A stretch of 64,000 nucleotides of DNA from Pseudomonadota bacterium. GTDB taxonomy: Bacteria > Bdellovibrionota > Bdellovibrionia > Bdellovibrionales > JACTMU01. Made by a program: the position numbers and the translations under genes. Each line of letters begins with the position of its first letter. The first letter of the stretch is position 1. The stretch is from positions 29,851-93,850 of the forward strand of contig JACTMU010000015.1 in assembly GCA_014584465.1 (NCBI GenBank), in the 5' to 3' direction. A model generated the notes under the pieces. That model did not search any database. It was not told the DNA's origin and saw only the letters and a list, made by a program, of their open reading frames with translations. Shown piece by piece: positions 25,557 through 33,604 of the stretch.

Positions 25557-28409
25557 ATGCAAAGATTCAGTAAGATTCTCGATCGCTTGAAATATCAGCT
25601 CTTCGCCCTCCTTCTTATTGCCCCGTTCAAAAGCTTCGGCGCGGTCGATCCTGAAATTCAATGGAACGTGAAGAGAACAGACCACTTCGATGTCATCTAT
25701 GACTCAAGGCAAGAAAATCTCGCCAATACCTATGCCAAGGCTGCAGAGCGAAGTTATTCACTCCTTATTCCTATCTTCAAGGAGGCTCCAAACCGTACGA
25801 TCCTCATTCTCAGTGACTCATCTGACGCAGCCAATGGCTACGCATCCATCTTCCCCTATCCCTTGATTCAACTCTTTCCGGTGCTTCCCTCTCAAATGGA
25901 CTCCATCTCCCACTATGGTTTTTGGCCCGAAGAGCTCATCCTTCATGAGTACACCCACATTCTGAATATGGAGCCGGCCTCGGGCTTTTACACTCCCCTT
26001 AAGTACATCTTCGGATCTCTGATTCACCCTAATGCGCTGCTTCCTCGCTGGTATTCGGAGGGGCTTGCTGTTGTAACTGAGACCTGGTTCAGTCGCCATG
26101 GTCGTCTAAGGTCTCCCTATCAATTTGGGGTCTTAAGAGCCATGGTGGCCGATGACACTCTGAAGGTAGAGTCGATCGATCGCATCAATGAATCCTCAAT
26201 CCCTAGCTGGCCACTTGGACAACGCCCCTACCTCTTCGGCGCAATGGTGATGGACGAGCTCATTTCTAGAGGTGGCCTCGAGCTTTTGGGAGCCCTCAAC
26301 GAGAATTACAGTACGCGCGTCCCCTATTTTCTCAATGGACCCGTAGAAGATCGCCTTGAGCTCACCTACAGCGATCTCTATGATTCCAGTCGGAAACGCT
26401 ATGAGGGGCTGCTTCATGAACAGATCCAAAAGATCAGAGAGGACGGCGAGACCCCCTTTGAATCCATCGTGCAAAAGGGTCACCTAAACCATTCACCCGC
26501 CTTGAGCCCCTCGGGAACGCTTCTCGCCTTCATTGAAAATCCCGAAGATGGTGACTCTCAAATTCGATTGCTGAAGCGAGATAATCTTGACCAATCTTTT
26601 GACGGCGCTTCGATCTTCGTCCACGAAGCAAGATTGATCTCCAAAGTCAGCTGGGCCCCCTCTTCAAAGAGTTTGGTCTTTGATGCCACCAACAACTACA
26701 AGGGTTTCTATCAATACTCCGATCTCTATCGATTCGATTTGGAAGAGAAGAGAGCGACTCGCCTCACCTTTGGGATGCGGGCTCACGAACCCTCATTCTC
26801 TCCAGACAGTCAATCCATTGCATTTGTCCAAAAGCAGGGTGGCGACACAAGCCTTGCCGTGATCGACCAGGACGGAAAAAACCTTCAAGTTCTCTACACT
26901 CAAGCAGGAGCACGAATCTCCCGACCCGAATTTATTTCGAATGAGAAGATCGCCTTTTCCGAACGTCTCAATGGCCAAGAGGAGCTCCTTCTTTTGGATC
27001 TTGAAACCAAGAGCGCAAGGCCCGTCCTTCGATCTTACAACCCCATTCAATTTCCAAAGATGACTTCGCAGGGGCTCCTCTTTGTCTCAGAGCAATCCGG
27101 AGTCCCCAATCTCTATCTCTCCAATACGAACATGGACCAAGCAACACCGATCACAAACACGGTGACTTTGGCAATGGCTGGAGAGATCGATCCCCATCGC
27201 AATGAACTCTATTATGGCCAAATGCAAAGTGATGGTGTCAAAATTGTAAAATCAGAGATCCCCAAAACTCCGCCTTCTCATTTGCCCGAGTTGAAAGAGG
27301 TCTCTTCAAGTTTGTGGAGCTCGCCTCCATCTTGGGCTGAGCCCTCTGTGGAATTTCATGAAGAGACCTTTGAGTACAGCCCCTGGCGCCACTTAATTCC
27401 ACGTTATTGGTTTCCCTTTATCTACTTTGTCCCTGGTGGGGCAGGGTTTGAGTTTTCAACCGGAGCCAGTGACCCTCTTGCAATTCACAAGTATGGCCTC
27501 AGTGGTGGCGTGGACTCTCTCACGGAAAAGTTCTCCGGAGCACTCAGCTACACTTACAGTTATGGTAGAACCAAGACACTCCTATTACTGAGCGACAACC
27601 ATGTCTATTACTATGGACTTGACCTCTCCCTGCAATCCACCTCTGCAACTCTTGGCTTCCTGACACCTGTCGGAAAAGATGACACCAATTGGTCGATGGG
27701 CTTCTCCGTTCAATATCGACAAACCGATGCGATCACCACCTACATTACCCGAGTAGGGCCAGGTCTCTCCTTTCTCTATTCCGACATCAAGGCACCACGC
27801 GGTAGCCAGATAAGTCCTGTTAAGGGAAAGAGCCTTGAGGCCACCTACACAAACTATCTTCCTGAATGGGGGAACCGGAGAACCACCGTAACAGCCACCC
27901 ACTACTTTTCATCTCTCTTCCCAAAGAATCACGTTCTCTTTAGCCGTGCCCATTATGTTTATGCTCCGAAGAATCCCTCCCAATTCATCGGGGTCGACTA
28001 CAGTGTGGGAGAGATCTCAAATCGAACATCCTCGGACACATTTCTCATGCGGGGATATCTCACTGGGCAGTTTCACGGACACGAAATTGCAAATTTGAAC
28101 CTCGAATATCGTTTTCCTCTATTCAGTCTCTATCGAGGCTTTGGAACGAAGCCCTTTTTCTTTCACAAAGCTCATCTTGCCGTCATCGCCGATGGAGTGA
28201 CACTCAATGGAGAGTCCTTCTCTAAGGAGAATGGATACACGACCACTCAACTAGGAAGGATCTTTACAGGCGTGGGAACTGAATTTAAGGCAGACGTCAC
28301 CTTGGGATACCATTTGCCCGTTCAATTCAGTCTCGGCCTCTATTATGGCCTTGATCGTGAGGCTATGGGAGAACCTTTGTCCTATCTTGGAATATTGATT
28401 GAGCAGTGA
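25557..28409 (+). CDS. Gluzincin-like metalloprotease with TolB propeller and C-terminal outer-membrane barrel
   Basis: About 950 residues. A signal peptide (FALLLIAPFKSFGA) precedes a peptidase-MA-like domain with EELILHEYTHILNMEPASG (HExxH, about residues 117-135) and YSEGLAVVTET, which supplies the third ligand. Residues 300-570 form TolB-like propeller blades (HSPALSPSGTLLAFIENPEDGDS, EPSFSPDSQSIAFVQKQGGDTS). The last 350 residues are beta-strand-rich and end like a surface-antigen/Omp85-type barrel (FKADVTLGYHLPVQFSLGLYYGL). I infer an outer-membrane protein with a protease head. The ATG at 25557 gives the best signal peptide; the ribosome site is weak. It diverges from pal with 116 bases between. 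Confidence 0.8.
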   Translation: MQRFSKILDRLKYQLFALLLIAPFKSFGAVDPEIQWNVKRTDHFDVIYDSRQENLANTYAKAAERSYSLLIPIFKEAPNRTILILSDSSDAANGYASIFPYPLIQLFPVLPSQMDSISHYGFWPEELILHEYTHILNMEPASGFYTPLKYIFGSLIHPNALLPRWYSEGLAVVTETWFSRHGRLRSPYQFGVLRAMVADDTLKVESIDRINESSIPSWPLGQRPYLFGAMVMDELISRGGLELLGALNENYSTRVPYFLNGPVEDRLELTYSDLYDSSRKRYEGLLHEQIQKIREDGETPFESIVQKGHLNHSPALSPSGTLLAFIENPEDGDSQIRLLKRDNLDQSFDGASIFVHEARLISKVSWAPSSKSLVFDATNNYKGFYQYSDLYRFDLEEKRATRLTFGMRAHEPSFSPDSQSIAFVQKQGGDTSLAVIDQDGKNLQVLYTQAGARISRPEFISNEKIAFSERLNGQEELLLLDLETKSARPVLRSYNPIQFPKMTSQGLLFVSEQSGVPNLYLSNTNMDQATPITNTVTLAMAGEIDPHRNELYYGQMQSDGVKIVKSEIPKTPPSHLPELKEVSSSLWSSPPSWAEPSVEFHEETFEYSPWRHLIPRYWFPFIYFVPGGAGFEFSTGASDPLAIHKYGLSGGVDSLTEKFSGALSYTYSYGRTKTLLLLSDNHVYYYGLDLSLQSTSATLGFLTPVGKDDTNWSMGFSVQYRQTDAITTYITRVGPGLSFLYSDIKAPRGSQISPVKGKSLEATYTNYLPEWGNRRTTVTATHYFSSLFPKNHVLFSRAHYVYAPKNPSQFIGVDYSVGEISNRTSSDTFLMRGYLTGQFHGHEIANLNLEYRFPLFSLYRGFGTKPFFFHKAHLAVIADGVTLNGESFSKENGYTTTQLGRIFTGVGTEFKADVTLGYHLPVQFSLGLYYGLDREAMGEPLSYLGILIEQ

Positions 28410-28518
28410 AGTTGGAACCAAGATCCGGGCTGAAGCTATATTGGGTACAGATTCGTGGCGCCCCCTCTTGACTTACGCTGCTCGTCGCGAAAAAATAGAA
28501 GATAAGAGTGAGGTATCT

Positions 28519-29025
28519 ATGGATAAAATGAGTTGGATCAAAGACCTGGTTCACGCAGAAATCGAGATGGAGGAGTCAGGCATTGTCGATTTTTCGGACT
28601 CTTTTGACCCTGAAGAAACGCTCTACCGTGAGACCATCCATTACCTTATTGAACTCAAAGCCTCCTTTGTAGAGGCCTCTTCGGCTTTCAATCAGCTTAA
28701 AGGTTCAACGGTCGGACGGATTAAAATTTACGGCATTTCAAATCGTGAAGCCGATTTTATGCTCTTTCGCAATGGGTTTAAACTTATCTTTTCCATGGTT
28801 GCACCAGGGCAGATCTCAATTCGATTCATTCACATGGGTGGGACCTACGTGCCAGATCCTCTTACGGATGAAAAAACAGGAGCCCCCCAACCCAATGAAG
28901 ATCTTCTGCAGGCCTTTTGGGGAGCATTCGGAGATCTCATTTGGCGCTACCATGACAAAGAGATTAAGTTAGACTACCTTGTCCGCTTTTATCTCAGTCG
29001 CTTCATTCGAGAGAGCGCAAAATAG
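28519..29025 (+). CDS. Conserved hypothetical protein
   Basis: 168 residues from the ATG, which has GAGG six bases upstream; the frame extends 40 codons further without family-like sequence. It is soluble, with no signal peptide or membrane segment. A central block (GSTVGRIKIYGISNREADFMLFRNGFKLIFSMVAPGQISIRF) looks like a beta-rich fold. The C-terminal part is helical (EDLLQAFWGAFGDLIWRYHDK). I do not recognise a family. The stop codon sits two bases before a repeat remnant. Confidence 0.7.
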   Translation: MDKMSWIKDLVHAEIEMEESGIVDFSDSFDPEETLYRETIHYLIELKASFVEASSAFNQLKGSTVGRIKIYGISNREADFMLFRNGFKLIFSMVAPGQISIRFIHMGGTYVPDPLTDEKTGAPQPNEDLLQAFWGAFGDLIWRYHDKEIKLDYLVRFYLSRFIRESAK

Positions 29026-29058
29026 TGTCTGGCACTAACTAGTGACAGCCCCTAACTA
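29025..29058. repeat. Collapsed palindromic-element remnants between TAACTA boxes
   Basis: The order is GTGTCTGGCAC, TAACTA, GTGACAGCCCC, TAACTA. The first unit has a type A left end joined directly to a type A right end. The second joins a type A start (GTG) to a type B right end (ACAGCCCC). The TAACTA boxes equal the target duplication of the intact type B copy at 32848. These look like scars after internal loss or near-precise excision. Confidence 0.7.
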
Positions 29059-29630
29059 CGAAAAGTTTGATAAATGATTTTGAGGACTCCCCAATAGTCA
29101 TCCCCCAGAAGAGTCCATGGTGCAAGGACGATGAGGACTCCAAAGTAGAATGGGAGCATCAAGAACTTATACAAAAGTCTATGCCACCAATACTTAGCAA
29201 GAAACAAAACCCACTCTTGAAAGATGATTAGAAAAATCAGGGCTCCAAGTTCCACATAAATCAAATGCCCCCAACGTGGATGATTCAATAATCGTGTCAT
29301 TTTTTCAAGAAATTCATAATTCAACATCAAAATGTTGATCTTTGCCACAAATGGATTGTTGATCAAAGATTTCATAAAGTCCTGAAGATCGTAAGGTGTC
29401 ACGACCCTCTTGTTCTGCTCTTCATTTTGATTTGATTCAACTGGTGGTGCTCCAGGCATATTGCCCGTCTGCATACCCTTTTGAAGTCGTTCAAGTAACG
29501 TCGTCCGTTTCTGACCACGTTGAACAGCACCCTCCTGCTGTCCGAGAGCAGGAGGATGTACCCCAAGAAGACCGCTTGTGATCACGATAAGAACAAACCA
29601 AAAAAACAATCTTAATTTCATCTTGGCCAC
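29052..29630 (-). CDS. Hypothetical membrane protein with signal segment
   Basis: 192 residues. An N-terminal hydrophobic segment (LFFWFVLIVITSGLLGVH) is followed by a polar Q/R/G-rich linker (residues 30-75). Two further transmembrane helices follow (LIYVELGALIFLIIFQEWVL and FLMLPFYFGVLIVLAPWTLL). The stop codon lies just inside the repeat remnants at its 3' end. I do not recognise a family or neighbours that hint at a role. Confidence 0.65.
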   Translation of the reverse strand: MAKMKLRLFFWFVLIVITSGLLGVHPPALGQQEGAVQRGQKRTTLLERLQKGMQTGNMPGAPPVESNQNEEQNKRVVTPYDLQDFMKSLINNPFVAKINILMLNYEFLEKMTRLLNHPRWGHLIYVELGALIFLIIFQEWVLFLAKYWWHRLLYKFLMLPFYFGVLIVLAPWTLLGDDYWGVLKIIYQTFRS

Positions 29631-29666
29631 ACGAAAATGGTTTCATTCCCCATTTTTCTTCTAGCT

Positions 29667-29915
29667 CTATGCTGCATGCCAAACTTCTTTAACCCAATGA
29701 GACTCGGTATTGCCAACCCAATCCTTTGCTCTCAATTTGCCATGAACAAACTTCTCAAGGTCCTGGGGATTTTCTACGTCCACCCATAGAGTCATATCCC
29801 ATTCACCGGTGGTCGACCATGCCCACCTTACCTCTTTCCAATCCTTTAGCCATGACCAATCTGCTGGAACCTCTTTGGACCACTTGACGTTGACTTGTGC
29901 AGACCAATTCTTCAT
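29667..29915 (-). CDS. Small Lrp/AsnC ligand-domain-like protein
   Basis: 82 residues from the ATG at 29915, which has AAGGAG seven bases upstream. The stretch AWSTTGEWDMTLWVDVENPQDLEKFVHGKLR and the following DWVGNTESHWVKEVW match the beta-alpha-beta pattern of the Lrp/AsnC effector (RAM) domain, where GxxD and a final T-x-T/S strand are typical. There is no DNA-binding helix-turn-helix. It could be a stand-alone RAM-type dimer or another ferredoxin-like-fold protein. The similarity is by eye only. Confidence 0.6.
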   Translation of the reverse strand: MKNWSAQVNVKWSKEVPADWSWLKDWKEVRWAWSTTGEWDMTLWVDVENPQDLEKFVHGKLRAKDWVGNTESHWVKEVWHAA

Positions 29916-30026
29916 CTTTTCTCCTTTCACATGAAAATATTGTCTTTGATTCCTCTATTTTCGTTTTTGTGGTGGAAAATGTGAAGCACCAACTCAATGC
30001 CATGGCCCATCGTCGAGGTGTAGAAG

Positions 30027-30062
30027 GTGCCTGGCGCGATACAGCGCCTAGACGATATAGCG
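30027..30062. repeat. Partial type A terminus
   Basis: GTGCCTGGCGCGAT matches the first 13 bases of the type A terminus and recurs exactly at 48053. It is followed by two small GGCGC/GCGCC-type dyads (GGCGCGATACAGCGCC). It lacks the shared core and any target duplication. The gap from 29931 to 30110 holds nothing else that I can support. Confidence 0.4.
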
Positions 30063-30110
30063 CAAAAACCCCACCTTAGGCTTGCATGAACAATCCATCA
30101 GCCTCTTTGT

Positions 30111-31205
30111 TCAAACCCCATCAAGGTCGCCATCCAGGGGGACCTCTTCGCCATCCCCCTCTGACCCCATACCACGAAGTTCGCCACCATCCTTGATTTT
30201 CTTAGGACCCCTGTTACCTCTCTTTGAAGACTTCTTGGTCTTAGGTAGATCACCATAAAACTTGATCAAGAGCTCACTGTCCCCATCCCGCCTGTTGACG
30301 GAAGACTCAGCACCAAGAAGCAAAAGTGGATTTCTGCTCCCATCACTTCCCAGTTTCAAAATGTTCTTCCCAGAAAGATCGAGGTGGTTTGAAAACAGTT
30401 GCAAGGTTCGCCTCTCTTTCGGCTCAACATTTTGGATCACAATCTCCGAATCCACAAGATAAAGAGTGTCGGCGAAGATCTCAATATCACGAACTTCCTC
30501 AAAGATTTCAGAAAGAACCTTCAATACTTCGAGCTCCTTTTCATCATCCAGTTTGCTGTCGAGACCTCCACACAATACAACTGCCGATGCAATGAGCTTT
30601 ACGCTCTTCTGATCATCGTGCTCCATCTGACCCGGGTGGTTCAGTTTTACATTCTTAAGTGTGAGAACTTCAGAACCCGAAGCTTTGCCGTCGTCCTTTC
30701 CATCCGCCCTCGGTTCACCGACTTCATCTTCTTTTGATCCTGTCCCTTCTTGAGATCTCTCGATCAATCTCTTCTGTTCCAAATCTAAGAGTATACCTCT
30801 TAATCCCGATTCAAATTCTTTGTTGCCACAAATAGGACTTACCCAAACAGTCCCACTGTTGACCGCCTCCTCGAGAAGCTGAATCCTTTCTTCATCAATC
30901 TTACCGTTTCGGTTCACAAACTTTTTGGCAAATTTTTCTTGATCTACATCAGAGCTGCCGCTTTCGATCTTAACGAGACCCAAAATCTGGTGCGCGTTCT
31001 TTAATTTGGATCCAAAAAGATGGGCCACCTTCTCAGAATCCGTCGCCTTAATGCCCTTCAAGTGAGGTGATTCTTTCTTCTCCGCAGGAGATATTCTGAC
31101 TTTGTGCTTGTCATTGTCCTTGCCACATCCCAACATCGCAACCTGCGGAAGGACCACTCCTATAACGAAGGTAAGAACTCTACGTACAATCACAAACGCC
31201 TCCAA
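30111..31205 (-). CDS. Hypothetical lipoprotein
   Basis: 364 residues. The lipobox is VAMLGC (cysteine at residue 27), followed by a charged mature part. A repetitive beta-like region lies at residues 180-310 (LTLKNVKLNHPG, VKLIASAVVLCGG, IEIFADTLYLVDSEIVIQNV, LQLFSNHLDLSGKNIL). The spacing suggests beta-helix-like strands. The tail is Lys/Arg- then Asp/Glu-rich. Family not recognised. It diverges from the ABC ATPase gene with about 240 bases between. Confidence 0.65.
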   Translation of the reverse strand: MEAFVIVRRVLTFVIGVVLPQVAMLGCGKDNDKHKVRISPAEKKESPHLKGIKATDSEKVAHLFGSKLKNAHQILGLVKIESGSSDVDQEKFAKKFVNRNGKIDEERIQLLEEAVNSGTVWVSPICGNKEFESGLRGILLDLEQKRLIERSQEGTGSKEDEVGEPRADGKDDGKASGSEVLTLKNVKLNHPGQMEHDDQKSVKLIASAVVLCGGLDSKLDDEKELEVLKVLSEIFEEVRDIEIFADTLYLVDSEIVIQNVEPKERRTLQLFSNHLDLSGKNILKLGSDGSRNPLLLLGAESSVNRRDGDSELLIKFYGDLPKTKKSSKRGNRGPKKIKDGGELRGMGSEGDGEEVPLDGDLDGV

Positions 31206-31443
31206 TACCGAATTTCAAGCCTCTTGTGTGCTATTTCCACAAGAAACCTATCTCCATTCAGCAACTTCCATGCCATCAAATGCTCAGCGACACGGCCAGC
31301 TCAGTGTCCAAAGCCTGGAGAAGGGACAAAAAAAGTCCATTTATCTCCCCTTCCATATTGTGTACAACTTAGAGACCTCGTGCATCCACGATCAAAGATT
31401 TTCAATGTAAAAAAGACGAAATTGGCTTAAGCTCCGACTCATT

Positions 31444-32196
31444 ATGAGCTATCTAGAAATAAAGGGTCTCTATAAGAGGCTCGGCCACCAAGAAATTTTA
31501 TCCAATGTCAATCTGAGCCTAGCAAAGTCGGAGATGTTGGCTCTCGTTGGACCTTCCGGTGCTGGCAAATCGACCCTATTGAGGATTCTCAATACTCTTG
31601 AGTCTTTTGAGCGAGGACATTTACGGGTCGGGGAGGCGGAGCTTCCTGCAGAACAGAGTCAAGACCTGACCTTGAAATCTCGTCTTCGCTCTAAGACAGG
31701 CACCCTCTTTCAGTCCTACAATCTTTTCCCACATTGGACCATTCTCGAAAACATCACAAAGGCTCCCATGATCGTTAAAAAGATGGGCTTGCAAGAGATT
31801 TCACAGGTGGCTCACGATCTCTTGGCTAAGGTTGGATTGAAAGGGCTTGAGGAGCGTTACCCACACCAAGTTTCAGGGGGACAAGCTCAGAGAGCCGCCA
31901 TTGCACGAGCACTCGCGATGACCCCAGAGGTGATGCTTTATGATGAACCCACTTCTGCTTTGGATCCTGGTGTTGCTCAGGAAGTCTTGAAAGTTATGAA
32001 AAAGATCAAGCAAGATGGAATCACCCAGATTGTTGTAACTCATGATCTGCGTTTTACCCGCGAAGTGGCCGATCGAGTGGCCTTTATGGATCGAGGCGGG
32101 ATTGTGGAGTGTGATAGATTCGAGCACATCTTTCATAACCCCAAAGAACCTAAGACAGAACAGTTCTTTAAAAACTACTTTGAGGTCACAATATGA
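31444..32196 (+). CDS. Amino-acid-type ABC transporter ATP-binding protein (GlnQ/HisP-like)
   Basis: 250 residues. Walker A is LVGPSGAGKSTLLR (residues 34-47), the Q-loop is GTLFQSYNLFPHWT, the signature is HQVSGGQAQRAAIARAL, Walker B is VMLYDEPTSALDP, and the switch histidine is in VTHDLRFTREVAD. The LFPHWTILENIT sequence is characteristic of polar amino-acid importers. No binding-protein gene and no full permease gene is adjacent. The next gene (ATGA overlap) encodes only one transmembrane segment that resembles a permease end. Confidence 0.9.
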   Translation: MSYLEIKGLYKRLGHQEILSNVNLSLAKSEMLALVGPSGAGKSTLLRILNTLESFERGHLRVGEAELPAEQSQDLTLKSRLRSKTGTLFQSYNLFPHWTILENITKAPMIVKKMGLQEISQVAHDLLAKVGLKGLEERYPHQVSGGQAQRAAIARALAMTPEVMLYDEPTSALDPGVAQEVLKVMKKIKQDGITQIVVTHDLRFTREVADRVAFMDRGGIVECDRFEHIFHNPKEPKTEQFFKNYFEVTI

Positions 32197-32417
32197 AAGT
32201 GCGTGAACTGCTTGCTTCAACGTACTTTGACTACTTGGGAATCGGCCTTCTTACGGCCTTTGTTTACCTTCTCATTGACTTTCCCTTTGTAAGGCTCTCT
32301 CGATGGATGGAGAAGAAAATGGCGAGATCTGGTGCAACGATTCAAAATGAAGCTCCCTCGTTTTGGCGACGTCGGCGCAATCACACACTGATGAAGGAGG
32401 GCGCCCTTGAAACATAA
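32193..32417 (+). CDS. Mini-protein resembling the C-terminal end of an amino-acid ABC permease
   Basis: 74 residues. Sequence FDYLGIGLLTAFVYLLIDFPFVRLSRWMEKKM has the form of the last transmembrane helix and exit of HisM/GlnP-type permeases, where an acidic residue before LLxAxxYxLxxFPLSRLxRxxE is usual. The rest of a permease is absent. The ATG overlaps the ATPase stop (ATGA), so translation is coupled. The C-terminal 25 residues are basic and unlike permeases. It could be a decayed permease fused behind the ATPase, or a small accessory protein. Confidence 0.55.
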   Translation: MKVRELLASTYFDYLGIGLLTAFVYLLIDFPFVRLSRWMEKKMARSGATIQNEAPSFWRRRRNHTLMKEGALET

Positions 32418-32814
32418 GGAGAAAAGTGCCCTTTTGGATCAAGCGTTTCATTCTGCCGTAGAGGTCATGAAAAACTCTTCTTATGCTCCTTACTCTAGAT
32501 TTCGCGTTGGAGCAGCACTCATTACGAGAGATCAAACTATTTTTGTTGGCTGCAATGTAGAAAATGGCTCCTACGGACTCACCGTCTGCGCGGAGCGAGT
32601 GGCCATCTTTTCTGCTGTGGCTGCCAGACAGAGAAAGTTTACTGATCTTGTGGTCGTAACACGCTCAAATCCGCCAGCCCCACCTTGTGGAGCCTGTCTT
32701 CAAGTTATGTCTGAGTTCTTCCATAAGAAAACGATGATCTGGCTTGGAACTCCTCAAAAGATCGTTCACAGTTACCGATTTGAGGAACTCTTGCCCATCC
32801 GATTTGAGTTATAA
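32407..32814 (+). CDS. cdd: Cytidine deaminase
   Basis: 135 residues. SYAPYSRFRVGAAL and FVGCNVENGSYGLTVCAERVAIFSAV carry the catalytic CAE, and PAPPCGACLQVMSEF carries the CxxC zinc pair. It deaminates cytidine and deoxycytidine in pyrimidine salvage. It starts at TTG with GGAGG six bases upstream and overlaps the preceding small gene by 11 bases. A repeat remnant follows within ten bases of its stop. Confidence 0.95.
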   Translation: MKHKEKSALLDQAFHSAVEVMKNSSYAPYSRFRVGAALITRDQTIFVGCNVENGSYGLTVCAERVAIFSAVAARQRKFTDLVVVTRSNPPAPPCGACLQVMSEFFHKKTMIWLGTPQKIVHSYRFEELLPIRFEL

Positions 32815-32822
32815 CCCGGATC

Positions 32823-32847
32823 CGAAAGCAGGTTTCGCGCCAAGCAC
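32823..32847. repeat. Type A right terminus remnant
   Basis: CGAAAGCAGGTTTCGCGCC followed by AAGCAC matches the right end of the intact type A copy (11949-11972) with two differences. It ends exactly where the TAACTA box of the adjacent type B element begins. The type A core and left arm are missing. Confidence 0.75.
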
Positions 32848-32964
32848 TAACTAGGGGCTGTCCGGTAATTCCATTTTTGCCGATTTCTATAAGTTTTCCT
32901 TATACCTTCGTTGAGCCTCCTCGAGTTAGCGCCTCTGGCTAGCTTACCGGACAGCCCCTAACTA
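32848..32964. repeat. Intact type B palindromic element with TAACTA duplication
   Basis: The element is 32854-32958 (105 bp), flanked on both sides by TAACTA. Termini are GGGGCTGTCCGGTAA and TTACCGGACAGCCCC, a perfect 15-bp inverted repeat. Inside are ATAAGTTTTCCTTAT and the family core (CCTTCGTTGAGCCTCCTCGA to CTGGCTAGC), but only one of the two symmetrical halves seen in the 163-bp type A copy. Its first 90 bases are identical to the copy at 57939. Confidence 0.95.
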
Positions 32965-33604
32965 AGGTCTACTTGATTGTAGCAGTGGCATGGTCATCTT
33001 CATTTTGGTACTTATCGAGCAAAGGACTTTTGCGAGGCATCCACAAAAAAGAAAATATTAGGGATAGTTTGGATCACGAATTCTCTCCTGTTTTCGCATA
33101 AACTATCACACATATCCTACATTCCGAAGCCCAACGCGGTAAATTTTCCAATATTGAGACCACATATAGAGGTGAGGGAAAGAAAGAGGGGGTACGTGAC
33201 TGAATGGAAGCTGAGAATCTCCTCCTAGATTCGAAGCATACGATGCCTGTAAAAATGCCGGGTTACAAAGTTTAGGGTGGTTGGAGAAAACTGTTTCTGA
33301 CCGTTTTCTCAAAGTTCAACAAGTTAGACAAAAAAAGTGTCTGTGGTACAAGAATTCAGAGCCGCTATCAGTACGACACTCCCGCATCCCTTCTGGAATT
33401 AAATAATCTCTCCTACGATGATCCAATGTTTCACAACATGAAAGAGAGGGAGGACTCCTTTGGATGGCGTTTGAACTATTTCGAAAATGCATAGGGCACG
33501 GGAACTGCATCGAGATATTGGTCTCCTCTACGAAAAGAATACTCTTCGACTAGATTAAGTCTCAAAGAGGTCTAGCCAAGAGGACTTCTTTGTAGTAGCT
33601 TTTA
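32965..33604. other. 640-base gap without a recognised gene
   Basis: I see no convincing gene. A plus-strand frame of about 70 codons (about 33275-33493) is free of stops and has protein-like composition near SRYQYDTPASLLELNNLSYD, but it has no good start or ribosome site. It could be a gene remnant. Short minus-strand frames here have low-complexity composition and no motifs. The promoter of the nitrilase gene must lie near the right end. Confidence 0.4.

Noticed and set aside
32854..32958. Type B element as a Tn3-type fragment because of its GGGG ends
   Set aside because: Tn3-family insertions give 5-bp duplications and have 38-bp ends; here the duplication is 6 bp and the terminal repeat is about 15 bp.
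33106..33510. Two short minus-strand frames between cdd and the nitrilase
   Set aside because: No ribosome site, no motif and unusual composition; not supported as genes.
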